Assembly: GCA_905331475.1 (NCBI GenBank)
Contig: CAJNYU010000010.1
Span: 124,001-188,000 of the forward strand
Reading direction: 5' to 3'
Source: Rotaria socialis
Taxonomy: Eukaryota > Rotifera > Eurotatoria > Philodinida > Philodinidae
DNA length: 64,000 nucleotides
The translations under genes and the position numbers were made by a program. Shown piece after piece: positions 47,856-58,761 of this stretch. Within the stretch, counting starts at the first letter, position 1. Every line of letters starts with the position of its first letter. The notes beneath the pieces were generated by a model. That model did no database searches, had not been told where the DNA came from, and saw only the letters and a program-made list of their open reading frames with translations.

Positions 47856-48890
47856 ATGCCGACGATAGATGTTCCTGATATAAAAGCATATGCTGACTTT
47901 CGTATTCGACGATGGGCTATAAGCTTTCTCTTCATTACTATCATTTTCATATTTTTATTTAATTTTCTTCCACATGTTCGTGCTTACTATTTGACATCGT
48001 TCTCTTCTAACGATCTTCCACTTCCACAAACCTTTCGTTGTCCACACAAAAATAGAACTAGACTCGATTACGGTCGTCTGCATCTAGCTGGAAGTCGTGT
48101 CATTATTTGTGCATTAATACGTGACCGTGAAACGCAAGTTCCTCGTATTCGACGTCAAATCGAAGAAACAACCCGACTATTCGCTGATTATGTCATTGTT
48201 GTTGTTGAGAATGATTCAAGAGATAGAACACGACAAGAACTAATCAGTTGGGCACAAGATGAGAAAGTCGCTGGTCGAATTCATGTTATCGGATGTGGTC
48301 ATATCGTCAACGATGATCGTCCATGTAATCTTTCCTTGGCTCCTACTGCTCGAAATCATCATCCAGATATGTCACGTATTGAAAAAATGGTTATACTACG
48401 AAATATTTACATGGAATATATCGAACATAATTCTCAACTGGCAACTTTCGACTATGTGATAGTACAAGATTTCGACTTACGAACGTATACGTATACAGAT
48501 GGACTCCTATCGACCGGTTTTCATTTCGACAACGATCCAACAGTTGATGCAATCTGTGCCAATGGTATATATCATGATATCGTTTTTGGTAGTAAAAGAT
48601 ATTTCGATCCTTATGCGCACAAAGATGAACAGAACGAAAAATGGAGTATACTCTACGATGATATTTGGTCAACATTATTCCGATATTATCCGTGCAGTGC
48701 CAATCTAGTTCGTGTGAAATCGTGCTTCTCTGGTAGAACGATGTATCGTTATAAAAGTATTAAAGGAAAACGTTATCGCACATATCCTGATGCATTTCAA
48801 CAGGCAGTCTGTGAACATGTTGGATTCCATGAAACACTCAGCATTTATTTAAATAGTGAAATGATTTTTTATATAAGAGAGAATATTTAA
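47856..48890 (+). CDS. type II membrane glycosyltransferase, copy 1
   Basis: 344 residues from the ATG at 47856, chosen because it aligns exactly in length with copy 2; the frame is open upstream to 47766. A membrane anchor at residues about 21-39 follows a short cytosolic N-terminus, as in Golgi enzymes. The lumenal part has VIICALIRDRE (81-91), VENDSRDRT (117-125) and DFD at 205-207, compatible with the DxD metal/nucleotide-sugar motif of GT-A folds, then VDAICANGIYH. It resembles the CAP59-type mannosyltransferase-like group and related protist and giant-virus enzymes; donor and acceptor are unknown. Intronless. The coding tract is nearly identical to the gene at 58762. Confidence 0.7.
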   Translation: MPTIDVPDIKAYADFRIRRWAISFLFITIIFIFLFNFLPHVRAYYLTSFSSNDLPLPQTFRCPHKNRTRLDYGRLHLAGSRVIICALIRDRETQVPRIRRQIEETTRLFADYVIVVVENDSRDRTRQELISWAQDEKVAGRIHVIGCGHIVNDDRPCNLSLAPTARNHHPDMSRIEKMVILRNIYMEYIEHNSQLATFDYVIVQDFDLRTYTYTDGLLSTGFHFDNDPTVDAICANGIYHDIVFGSKRYFDPYAHKDEQNEKWSILYDDIWSTLFRYYPCSANLVRVKSCFSGRTMYRYKSIKGKRYRTYPDAFQQAVCEHVGFHETLSIYLNSEMIFYIRENI

Positions 48891-50047
48891 ATTTCATCTA
48901 TAATATTTTCATCATTTCCTTGTTTTAATGTATTTGTACAACTGTTTTCTTTTATTGTGTAACTTCCAACAAGTATTATAAATATCTGACTGTTGCGGAT
49001 CAATGAGTAACACGACGGTGATATATATTGATAAATAATGACAACAAACATTTTTCCATTGTCAATCAATAATATAATTGTTTTAGCTTCAGAACTATTA
49101 TGTTCGATATAGTCGTAGAAATGTTTGTATTTCGAAGTTTAGATATTCCATTATCTTGTATTTGGAATCCTAAATGTACTGTCATGACTGAAAAACTAAT
49201 TATTAATGATGTTAATGTTCTGAATGAGATCAGTAACATCTTTATTGAGAACACTTATGGCTGTTCTCAATAGTAATAAAATATTTCGTGCATTTAAATC
49301 ATCGAAAACAAAGTTTTTATGTTGAAAAATAAAACTTTACTCTTACTTCATTCTGAAATGTCAAGTCTTTTACCTATTTTCTAAGTCACTAAAATATTTG
49401 TGATAAATTTGCTCCCGTAAATACACTTTTAACAAAATTTATCATGTTGACAATTATTTTCGTCACTGAATTAATGAGTACTGTACAATTATAACTGAAA
49501 ATTCAGCTAGTCAAGCGCTTATTGATAAATATTCCTTTCGATTAAAAGGAAATGTACTGAAATTATCACCTGACAACACATTTACTCACGTCTGTTTGTT
49601 CAAACATGCAGAGTAAAGTTAATCCCCATGGAAGAAAATACTAATTGGAATACATTTTTTGTTTAACCAATGGTAAGTACATCGGGCTGGAAGAAAATCA
49701 TTTGTTAGAGTTAGAAAAAGAACAATTAAAATTGGATCACAATCGACGACAAGTAAGTCCGTGTTAAGTAGTATATTTCAGTACTCTGATAAGTAACATA
49801 AGAAAATGGTCTCTCAAATTGTTTCTATTTCGACAGTACTCAGGTGAGTCGCAAGTAATCGTTGTAAACTTGTTTGTAGTATAATATTGATAGTTCACGG
49901 GGAGGTCTCGAATTGGAAATGACGTATTTGATTCTTTATGAAGCCTTTTCTTCAAGATCAAATATCTATATCTATAATCGATCGTCCGTAGCTTCTCAAA
50001 AGCGATATTTAAAAAAAACTAATAGCTGCTTAATGATTTCATAGCTA
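48891..50047. other. 3' flank and intergenic
   Basis: 48891-49170 aligns with the 3' flank of copy 2, first almost identical, then diverged. At about 49677-49751 there is a coding-like stretch (LEENHLLELEKEQLKLDHNR) followed by GTAAGT, perhaps an exon remnant; nothing more of such a gene was found. Confidence 0.45.
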
Positions 50048-50258
50048 CGCAGGTCAAAAACTCAGACGCAGATCTTGTAAGATCAGATTGAATCATACGA
50101 AATTGATTTTTGTAAGATCTTACAGAAATCTTACCGTGCGAATTGATACGATGATCTGACTTTATAATTTTTCGTATGACTTCATCTGATCTTATAAGAT
50201 CATATAAGATCAGCGATACGGTCGTAGAAGATCTTACTGTCTGATTGTTTGACCTAGG
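50048..50258. mobile_element. small foldback MITE, TA target duplication
   Basis: Ends CGCAGGTCAAA and TTTGACCTAGG, flanked by TA on both sides (50046-50047, 50259-50260). The interior is built from AAGATCTTAC and TATAAGATCATATAAGATC in both orientations. Ends resemble those of the 38.9-kb element (CCCAGGTC). Confidence 0.65.
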
Positions 50259-50396
50259 TATTTAATTATTGCACAATTGCTTCCAACTTACTATAGTTAT
50301 TCAAAGATCATGTATTTATTGAAAGTTCATGTGCCTCTTTAAAGTTTCTACATCAATTAAAAGAAAAACAACATAGCCATATTGCAGACGCGAGAC

Positions 50397-51339
50397 CAGA
50401 GATGCCAACAGGCCACTTTTTTCGGCCTGACCTGCCGTACAGGCATACATGGAACCAAAAACGTTATTGGTATTTTTATAACATATTCATTAGGTTCAAT
50501 TTTGGTCATGATGTTGAGGATTAACGTGATTATTTCTTTCTTTTCTTAATAGTAATAATATAAAAAGGTTGTTTTATATATTAGAAAATAAAAACTCTCT
50601 GAATTAACACCACTAGCATTTAACACAAGAAACAACCACTATTAAACAATTTATAAATATGAATTGTTATAAAGTAATAAAAGGTTAAAATGCATTGACT
50701 ACTTTGTCTTTGTTTCTTTGATTTAGCTTTTTTATTGTACCTTTAGTGATAATCGTGGGAGTAAATTCAATTCAATCATTATTTGCTTTCTTTTCTTTTT
50801 GAATTTGCAAATGGATCATGACGATACGTACGTACCCATGTAGCCGATAATGTAAAATACTGGGAAAATTTTCCAATAATCCATTGTTTTTTGATGAATT
50901 ATTTCAAATTTTACCATTATTTCTCTGCAATGCATTATAAATTATAATGCATCAAAATTTAAAAATATAATGGAATGTAATTAATTAAAAATTTTCACAC
51001 GTTCAATGCATTATATTCCATTATATTCTTAAATTTTGATTCATTATAATTTATAATGTACTGCAGGGAAATAATGGTAAAATTTGAAATAATTCATTAA
51101 AAAAGTGGATTATTGGAAAATTTTCCCATTATTTGGAAGATAGTGCATGAAATAGGTTGCATTTTAATTACATCCTGCAGATTATTTATGAAAATAATGG
51201 AAAATAATGTCCATTATTTTACATTATCGGCTACATGGGTAATACAGCATTCAGTAGATAAAATCATTCCAAGTCAGTTTTGAGCAGGCTAGACAGGCTA
51301 GCCTGGCCTGGCCTGATGCAGGCCAGGCTGGCATCTCTG
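50397..51339. mobile_element. hAT-like MITE with 8-bp target duplication, carrying a nested element
   Basis: Ends CAGAGATGCCAACAGGCC and its imperfect reverse complement. Flanking octamers CGCGAGAC (50389-50396) and CGAGAGAC (51340-51347) match at 7 of 8. GGCCTG-rich subterminal repeats. No transposase. A TA-flanked foldback at 50835-51239 is inserted in it. Confidence 0.8.
50835..51239. mobile_element. TA-flanked foldback MITE nested in the hAT element
   Basis: Ends CCCATGTAGCCGATAATGTA and its exact reverse complement; TA on both sides. Arms continue inward (GGAAAATTTTCC, CATTATAAATTATAATG), making most of the 405 bp one palindrome. No coding potential. Confidence 0.85.
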
Positions 51340-51399
51340 CGAGAGACAAACCTTATAAATATGTTTTCACACATTTTCCCAAAATATCCTGCAGCGTAC

Positions 51400-51800
51400 C
51401 TCTGTCTCTTTTGTATCATTTATGCTACCGACATCATAAATATTTGAATATTCTAATGAACCAACTGCGGATTCAAATTATGAATACGGATGTTTTTATT
51501 TAAATTTCTCTTAGAAACACTATGATGGCTCCCAATAATAAAAAAACAAGATCAAATCGTGAACATTTGAAAGTAACTAGAAATCTAATAGAAATTTAAA
51601 TTTCAAGCATTTCGATTGTTTAATCGTCAATTAAATATTAAAATTATAAAAATCTTCGCTTTTCTTTCACACACCCCTACCAGCCACCCGTGCTCCTTTA
51701 TATCATTGATAATGTTGGTGTCATAAATATTTGATTATCCACATGAACTATATATACATTCGCATTGTGAATACAAAATGTTTTGTTTGAATTTTGCCTT
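51400..51800. repeat. diverged direct duplication
   Basis: About 51405-51530 and 51690-51800 share CATAAATATTTGA, a GAATACGGATG/GAATACAAAATG region and neighbouring order in the same orientation, perhaps 70% by eye. Origin unknown. Confidence 0.4.
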
Positions 51801-51819
51801 AAAAACAATATAACGATAT

Positions 51820-52062
51820 TCATTCAGTAGCTATACAATTGATCAAGTAGCTGTGAGATTGATTCAGTAGTTATATGATTCATTCGGCGAGTAGCTGCCT
51901 AATTCGACTTCGAATATAAATGAAAAAAACCACTTCCATGTTTTCACGCCACCGTCAGAAAAAGATTTAGTTTTTATATATTATAAGATTTATAAATTTA
52001 CTTCATTCCCATTTATAGTTTAGGATATGGATATAGATTATCTTTTTATAAATTGCCTTGTG
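51820..52062. repeat. GTAGCTAT-type short tandem repeats plus left mirrored block
   Basis: Degenerate units like ATTCAGTAGCTATACAATTG at 51827-51895 are followed by TGCCTAATTCGACTTCGAAT and, further right, CCCATTTATAGTTTAGGATA. Both blocks recur in inverted orientation at 55.57-55.80 kb, next to another array of the same units. Confidence 0.6.
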
Positions 52063-52066
52063 TGTA

Positions 52067-52135
<69 letters not shown>

Positions 52136-52136
52136 N
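52067..52136. repeat. 69-bp poly-G run ending at an ambiguous base
   Basis: Uninterrupted G from 52067 to 52135, N at 52136, then CCCC. It lies directly at the left end of a transposon whose right end is also G/C-homopolymer rich. It may be an assembly or two-colour sequencing artefact rather than true length. Confidence 0.7.
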
Positions 52137-52403
52137 CCCCAGAATAAAAGGCCATGGCCTTCTATTACGGAAATTCATATCGGTCTTTTCAGAGTGGGCT
52201 TCTATTAGGGGTGGCCTTCTAATACGACTTTTACCGTAAAAACTTTACAATTTTTTTTGTTAGCTACTGATTGTGTTTTTCTAGCTCGGCAACTGAAAAT
52301 TGAGATCTTCGTCAATGAATTTCTTCTCAATATTTTGATCGTGGTCTTCGTCGGAACTAAGTTCAATGTCAGCAACAGAATCCAAATTTAAATAATTATT
52401 TAA

Positions 52404-53001
52404 CCCTCGGATGCTGTTTACATTTTATCACACAGAAGATGTTTGTGGATGCAGTCGGACCCACATGTGAATGACTAAGAGAAACTTCATTTTTTCGTCT
52501 GATTTCCTCTATAGACATTGATGAATCTAAAGCATTCATTTTGATCTTTTAGATACGGATGCATTAGTACGGATCCTGACATATGTTTTCATAGAAGACA
52601 AATACAGAAGAGTGCTTATGACTAGAAGCAATAGAATGAGTTTTTTCGATCAAAATATAACAAAGCATTGAAACAAACACGAAAAAAATATTCGAATCTC
52701 ACTATTGACAGTAGTTAATTAACGAACCATTTGGAAAACAAATTCTAGAAACTTTAGAGGGCAGATTCAATAAGAGAAAAAATCATGTGTATAACACGAA
52801 GAGTTGTTAGGGGTCCATGTGGACCCATCCTTCAATTTTTTCCCTTTAAGACCTATTCGCGGAACTCGATATGACTTCTGTGCATGATTAGAAGACTAGC
52901 GATTAGACAAGTGATTACTCAGAACACAATAGATATTGACGTAGTAGGAAATGAAAAACAACGGTGTGGATCCGACTGGACCCCCAAAAAGCATCTGAGG
53001 G
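52404..53001. mobile_element. piggyBac-like MITE, TTAA target duplication
   Basis: Ends CCCTCGGATGCTGTTT and the reverse complement CCCTCAGATGCTTTTT, flanked by TTAA at 52400-52403 and 53002-53005. Contains internal GGGTCCATGTGGACCC. No transposase. Confidence 0.8.
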
Positions 53002-53306
53002 TTAAACGAACAAGTAAATTTTCACTATCTTCTGTATCAAAAAAAAAGGTTTCCAATTGATCACTTTCTGTTGAACTATCCGATTATTGTTCATTGTCAT
53101 TGATAAATGCTAATGGCAGTAAGTGTTCATCACATTCTTTATACATATCTTTGTTTCGCTGTTCAATTCGATCTGACTATATAATGGTTACATATATTGT
53201 ATTTTATGGATATGATTGAATTGTTTTCGAAAGATGTATTCTTTTCTCTCGCTATAATTGCCTAATGTATTGTCTATACTTATTCGCCATATTATTTATT
53301 TAAAAC

Positions 53307-53590
53307 AAAAGTAACAGTGATGCTTTCGACATCTTTCAAAAGGTCATTATGAGCACTAAAGTTATATGAAAGAAATTTACAGATAATATATGAGACAATT
53401 TTTTTCCTTTCGTTCTGTTCTGAACATTTCACTGTGAAGGTGAGAAATGATTTTGTCTCAGTGTAATGTTCAGAACAGAACGAAAGAGAAAAAAAGATAG
53501 GAAAAATTGTCTCATATATTATCTGTAAATTTTTGTCATATAACTTTAGTGTTAATAATGACCCTTTGAGAGAGGTCGAAAGCTTCACTA
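53307..53590. repeat. long palindrome
   Basis: Arms of about 110 bp: the left contains CTTTCGACATC, ACTAAAGTTATATG, ATATATGAGACAATTT and CGTTCTGTTCTGAACAT; the right has their reverse complements in reverse order. The centre is about 40 bp. No flanking duplication identified. Confidence 0.75.
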
Positions 53591-53708
53591 TATATTTTTA
53601 TTTAAAACAAATAAAATTACTGATGAATTAGTTTATCTTGCCATTAGTTTATTCACTTATTTATATTTCATCAACAAATATTAATATACTTATACGAGCA
53701 GTCATCCA

Positions 53709-54072
53709 ATTCCGCAATGTTGAACATTCCGGAACCAGTTCCACCCCGGAATCAGTTCCGTCGAGTCCGGAATTAGGTCAAATATGAACACTGTCCGATT
53801 CCGGAAATGCTTCGCCCGATTCCGGAACTGCTTTGTTCGATTCCGGAATTAGTTCGTCCGATTCCCGGAATTCCACGGAATTCAGTCCGATTCCGGTCCG
53901 GAATTCCGGAATTAGGTCAATACGGAATCGCTGGGAATTATATGGAATTGGTCGGCAGTGATTCCCGGAATTGAATCGGAATTGAATCGGAATGGATAAA
54001 CGGAATTCCGGGAATTAGATGGAATCGGTTCCATGAGCGGAACTGGTTCCAGAATGTTCAACATTGCGGAAT
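53709..54072. mobile_element. foldback element built of ATTCCGGAA repeats
   Basis: Terminal arms ATTCCGCAATGTTGAACATT and its reverse complement, followed by GGAACCAGTTCC / GGAACTGGTTCC. The interior has many ATTCCGGAATT-type short palindromes. Non-coding. Confidence 0.75.
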
Positions 54073-54594
54073 AGGATGTATTCTCACTTATACGACGTCT
54101 AGCACCACAAATACTTTAGAGAACAGAAAAGTTTTTATATGTATTCAAAAGATATATAATCGTACCAAAGAAAAAGAATTGAAATGATCAAATAGGTATA
54201 TTAACCTTTGTTTGGTTTTGGCAGCTTTTGGAAAAATTGGACATACCTCTTTAAGTTTATACCAAAACCAAACAGCATTGCGGTGGAGATCATACATAAT
54301 CTCTCAAAATGCTAAGATATTTATAAAACTACCGCAGAATATTTAAGTAATATCCAAATAATTCATTAGAACGCCATGGCCTTCTAATATGTCTTTTGCA
54401 AATATGACTTAGGAGTGGTCTTCTATTCTGGGGGAGGAGGGGGGTATGTGTGCAGACGCGTATGTCCGCCTTTCCTCACACACATACACACACACACACC
54501 AAACTTTCAGAATAAGATAGCAATATACATAAAGAAATAAAAGCTGTCAGCGCAATCGCTTTGGGATTAAAAGTACGAAACACGATGAAACTTC

Positions 54595-54895
54595 TTTTCT
54601 GAAGTTCGCCTATTTCTCTCACTGGTGGTCTGTGGAGCTTCTCTGTCACGGTCTGTATCTGTATTATGGTGTATGAAGTCTCTAGAGACAATCGCAGACC
54701 GTTGCACAGACTTCAGAAGCCATCGCAGATCGTGACCGAGAAGNAATAGCAGACCGTTGCACAGACTTCAGAAGCCATCGCAGATCGTGACCGAGAAGTT
54801 TCACAGGCCATCACAGACAGTGTCAGAGAATTCAGAGACCATCACAGACTGGGACAGAGAATTCAAAAACCATCACAGACCGTGACAGAGAAATT
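54595..54895. repeat. minisatellite of ~30-bp units with an internal ambiguous base
   Basis: Units like CACAGACCGTGACAGAGAA and TTCAGAAGCCATCGCAGATC repeat about seven times. Two neighbouring blocks of about 50 bp on either side of the N at 54744 are the same apart from their first bases. The left edge (54600-54660) holds inverted forms (GGTCTGTGGAGCTTCTCTGT). Confidence 0.75.
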
Positions 54896-55544
54896 AATTA
54901 ATTAATTAATCAGCTAACTAATTAATTAACTTCTCTGTCCCTGTCTGGAGGGAGGTCCAAATTTCTACCCTATATACTTCAACATTCCTTTCAGATCGTG
55001 TTTCACAAAATTGAATATTACGAGCGATACCAAACGGAAAAAAATTTGAATATAACGTCTCTCTAACTTACACCAAAAACAATTATTCTGTCTTCAAATA
55101 AACAACGGTGATTACAGAAGTTTGATAATGCTATACACAAAGAACTCGAAAAACAGGGACACTTTTGTAAATAGTACTAAAGCACCTCACGAATTGAACT
55201 GAGAGCTCTTACTCATACCACAGGTGAAAAAGCCTCGAACCGTCGCGACCACTGCATCGACGGCTACAAACAGCCAATATCTACATACACGATTTTTTGA
55301 GCACACAAAGCTAGAAAAGCACAATAAAGAAATGCACTCACATCATGTAGCTAACATATGAAAAACGGTACACTTTCACATTAACAACAAACCGTAACTG
55401 AGCTAATATATCCGATATCGAATACAAGATAAATTACAGAGACATTCACACTCGACTTCCACGCCCATATTCGGATTCCGACCAAACATAAAATACGTAT
55501 CCCAATACGCCATTAAAAAAACTCACTAACGATTCCGCTAATTT
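54896..55544. other. intergenic, shares a stretch with the nuclease 5' flank
   Basis: 54953-55025 resembles 11555-11628 (both with CGTGTTTCACAAAAT). No gene supported. Confidence 0.45.
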
Positions 55545-55965
55545 ATAAATTTTATAGTTTATAAAAACGAAATCTATATCTATATCCTAAATTATAAATG
55601 GGAGCGAAATCGATTTAAAAACTTTACAATTGATAAAAAGGAAATCTAAATCTATTTATAAATTTAAAATGCACTGCCAGTTAGATGATCTTTTGCTGTT
55701 GCGTTGGGATGGTTTTTAAATGATCGCGATTTTTTTCCATTTATTTTCGAATTGTGAATAGTTTGATTCAGATGTCAATTTATATTCGAGGTCGAACTAG
55801 GCATCTCATGCATTCGGTAGCTTTATGATTCATGCGGTAGCTATACGATTGATTAAGTAGCAATGGCATTCATTTTGCAGCCATAGGATTCATACGATAG
55901 CTATACTATTGATTAAATAGCTATCAGATTCATTCAGCAGCTATACGAAACGATAAAGTAGTTAT
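55545..55965. repeat. right mirrored block and GTAGCTAT-type array
   Basis: TATCCTAAATTATAAATGGG (about 55583) and ATTCGAGGTCGAACTAGGCA (about 55786) are the inverted counterparts of the blocks at 51.88-52.05 kb. They are followed by seven or so degenerate units such as GGTAGCTATACGATTGATTA. The layout mirrors the left side of the transposon nest. Confidence 0.6.
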
Positions 55966-56803
55966 GCTTAAGAAAATGCAGCAGACTACAGTAAAAAAAG
56001 TATGTCTTTTGAGAATGACGCGCTGAATGGTGAAAAATGTTTGAGATATCCTATTAAAAAACACCGGCGCATATAATTCTGGTTTGAGTGAATCAAGGAT
56101 CACTTTCCCACTCGTTCTTAACAGTTTATCACGTTTACATTTTGATTCGTTTAAATATTTATATTTATTTGAAAAAAATATTGGGTGTAAACCGTTACTA
56201 ATTTCGAGTAAAGGTAACGTACTTTTCATTCGAAAAGCAAAAATTATATCTTCGATCAACTGCTGTTACTTATTAAACTGTTATCATATTGCAACGAATA
56301 AGTGATTTATAATAGTGATTAAGAAAACGGATAGCAAATGTTTTGACTGATGAATGAAAATCTGCCATTCTAGTTAGTCTTAATTTTTATTTATAAAATA
56401 GAAAGTTCAAAGTACTCAATGACTATACAGATAAATATTTGTTCAGAGGTAGGACTAAATTTACTTTTTTCCCGTTCTATACTCAGCTATAAAAACTATT
56501 TATTCAGTTGATTTCTTCCAATATGTGAAGAAAGAACTAAGATGGACAAATAGAATAAGAATACAAATGTTAACGTACTGTACAAGTACACGCGCCAGGT
56601 GTAACATATTTAATGTATTGTCTTTTAATTCTATTACGAATGCTATCAGTGAGATTAAATAACAATAACTAAGAGAAACATCTTCCGATTATTTTTAGAC
56701 TAGAGAGGACATATGAATATTACTATCATTATCGAGTATTGCTCCTGAGTGATACATAGAAAATCACAATAGCTTCCATCTTCTCTGTTTTTACTGTTGT
56801 TCC
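55966..56803. other. intergenic, nothing recognised
   Basis: Open frames on both strands at 55930-56305 overlap each other and show no motif. Confidence 0.4.
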
Positions 56804-58692
56804 TAGAGACCTGCGAGACAAACTTTGTTGTGTCCCGAATCCCGTTTGTCCCGTTGACAAAAAAATATTTAAATATTGCGTAGTTCCGTCAATGAAAACA
56901 AAAGACCATTTTTACCTGATCAATAGGAAAAAAGAAGCGTGAAAATTTGTCAAGCAAAATTGGTCGAGAAATTTATGGATGAAAATTAATTTGTTTTTAT
57001 CAAAAATAGGAACTGGTACTTTGAACCCTGCTCGAATTAAAGAAGATATTTGAGAAAAATAGTACTCTCCTGTTTCCAAAGTATATTAACTTTTTATATA
57101 ACCGACGAAGAATATTTTAATCTAATCATTATTAGATCAGTCAAACCGAGCTTTTTGCGATAGATGATAATTAAAATGTATTAGCCTAATTTAGGTAATG
57201 TATGCCTATAATAACTTCGATATATCTGGCACACATGTGCTCTCTTTTATATCAACAATTAGTCTATCATTGTGTGATAATTCTTTTTTTGTCATTATTT
57301 AGCTCGTTACTATCAACTACAAGTTCTATTTAGAAAGTTTTTTTTTGAAATTAAATTCGACTAATTTTCGTATCGATTAATTTTCATACACTCGGAAAAG
57401 CACATACACATTTATGCACAGATAAAATTAATAATTTGTTATTTATTAAGAAAAATATGCGAGTCTTCAATGAAACTTATTCTTTAGCTGTTGAAGTGTG
57501 TAAAGAAAGAAAACTCAACTGACTAAACACCTTCTGTAACATCAGAACAAAATTAAATTGACGACGAGAAGTCAATAATTACCGGGTGGGGCAAACGTTT
57601 TGCGACACTTTTTCTCTTGCAAATATTCTGATATGCAAATAACACACGATTCTAAAGTTCTCATCAGCAGATTTAAAATTCAATTCTCTACAAACTCATG
57701 TTAACTTTAATTTAAAACAATGACCGAAAAAATATTTATTGGTTAATGTATGTGACTCATCCAATAACAATTATTTCCTACTCAATCTTTTATATATTTC
57801 TAAGGTTCTTTTCAAATTCTAAGAAGCTCGATTTCTTGTAATTGGATTCCGCATCATGAGTATTTTCAGGAATGCCTATAAGTGTTTGAGAATAATATAT
57901 ATGGGTATAAAAAAAAGTCACCTGAGTGAACATCTACAGCACAAATAGCTTTTTTCATAGGATTTAAATCTTTTTTAACAGATCCACTTAAATAAAGTCT
58001 TATTTGAGCGTCTCATAACCAGAAAAATCAATTCTCTATTAAATTCTGATAAAATTAGGTCGATTTAATGATGAGTGCAATTTAAAAAAGCTTTCATTGC
58101 GAAAGCATTAGCATTGAGGATGAAAATGCCACTTTTTCAAAAAATTGACCTAGTGCCTAATCAGAGGAATGCGTTTTAGAAAACATTATATTGTTTGCAA
58201 TACGATAGAGCTTTTCGAGTTGTGTCTAGCAGTGATTTATACTTTGTAAATTAAATATTTCTTAGCAGAAAAAAAAACATGACGAAAAAATGCGTAGGAA
58301 ATAGACGTAATTTACTGGGCCAAATACATTAGCCAATAAATATTTTTTGGGTCATTGCTTTAAATTAAAGTTAACATGAGTTTGTAGAGAATTGAATTTT
58401 AAATCTGCTGATGAGAACTTTAGAATCGTGTGTTATTTGCATATCAGAATATTTGCAAGAGAAAAAATGTCGCAAAACTTTTACCCCACCCGGTATATGA
58501 AGAAACAGTTGAAAAAGATAATGATGATGAACAGTTTTCAGTACGTCTTCTATAATATTTCTTTCTTTCTGCTTTTCATTTAAACATTAAGATGTTTATT
58601 ATAAATAAAAAGTTTAAAGTATATCACACGTTTTTATGTAATTTTAAAAATTCGGGACATTGGGTTTTTTCGAATTGTCCCGCAGGACTCTA
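56804..58692. mobile_element. hAT-like non-autonomous element with perfect 8-bp target duplication
   Basis: Ends TAGAGACCTGCGAGACAA and the reverse complement of TAGAGTCCTGCGGGACAA. The flanking octamer GTTGTTCC is identical on both sides (56796-56803, 58693-58700), which fixes the borders. It contains no transposase frame; about half of its 1.9 kb is a nested TA-flanked element. It ends 69 bp before the second glycosyltransferase gene. Confidence 0.88.
57582..58493. mobile_element. mariner-type foldback element nested in the hAT element
   Basis: Ends CCGGGTGGGGCAAACGTTTT and the reverse complement of CCGGGTGGGGTAAAAGTTTT, flanked by TA on both sides. Arms extend at least 190 bp (e.g. TTTAAAATTCAATTCTCTAC and its inverse). 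912 bp, close in size to the 916-bp element at 13.7 kb, but with different ends. Confidence 0.85.
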
Positions 58693-58761
58693 GTTGTTCC
58701 ATTGTAGATATAAAGGTGACGGCGATAGTCCAAACAAAAAACTTTTCATCATACTAGTTAA

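Larger units (their letters stand above)
52137..54433. mobile_element. non-autonomous TIR transposon with nested insertions
   Basis: Left end CCCCAGAATAAAAGGCCA and right end the reverse complement of CCCCAGAATAGAAGACCA. Subterminal copies of GGCCTTCTAATA and GCCATGGCCTTCTA occur on both sides. About 2.3 kb, no transposase recognised. Nested within are a TTAA-flanked element (52404-53001), a palindrome (53307-53590) and a CCGGAA-rich foldback (53709-54072). Confidence 0.65.

Noticed and set aside
48259-48708. Additional frames inside the glycosyltransferase genes (both copies)
   Set aside because: They are out-of-frame shadows; the fact that they are conserved between copies only reflects the near-identity of the DNA.
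49677-49751. Charged helical coding-like stretch ending at GTAAGT
   Set aside because: Could be a single lost exon, but nothing up- or downstream continues it.
52027-52239. Open frame with a poly-glycine stretch
   Set aside because: It is produced by the poly-G run and the ambiguous base.
53292-53588. 98-codon minus-strand frame
   Set aside because: It spans both arms of a long palindrome; not a gene.
55930-56305. Two overlapping frames on opposite strands of about 110 and 73 codons
   Set aside because: No motif, no splice context, AT-rich random composition.
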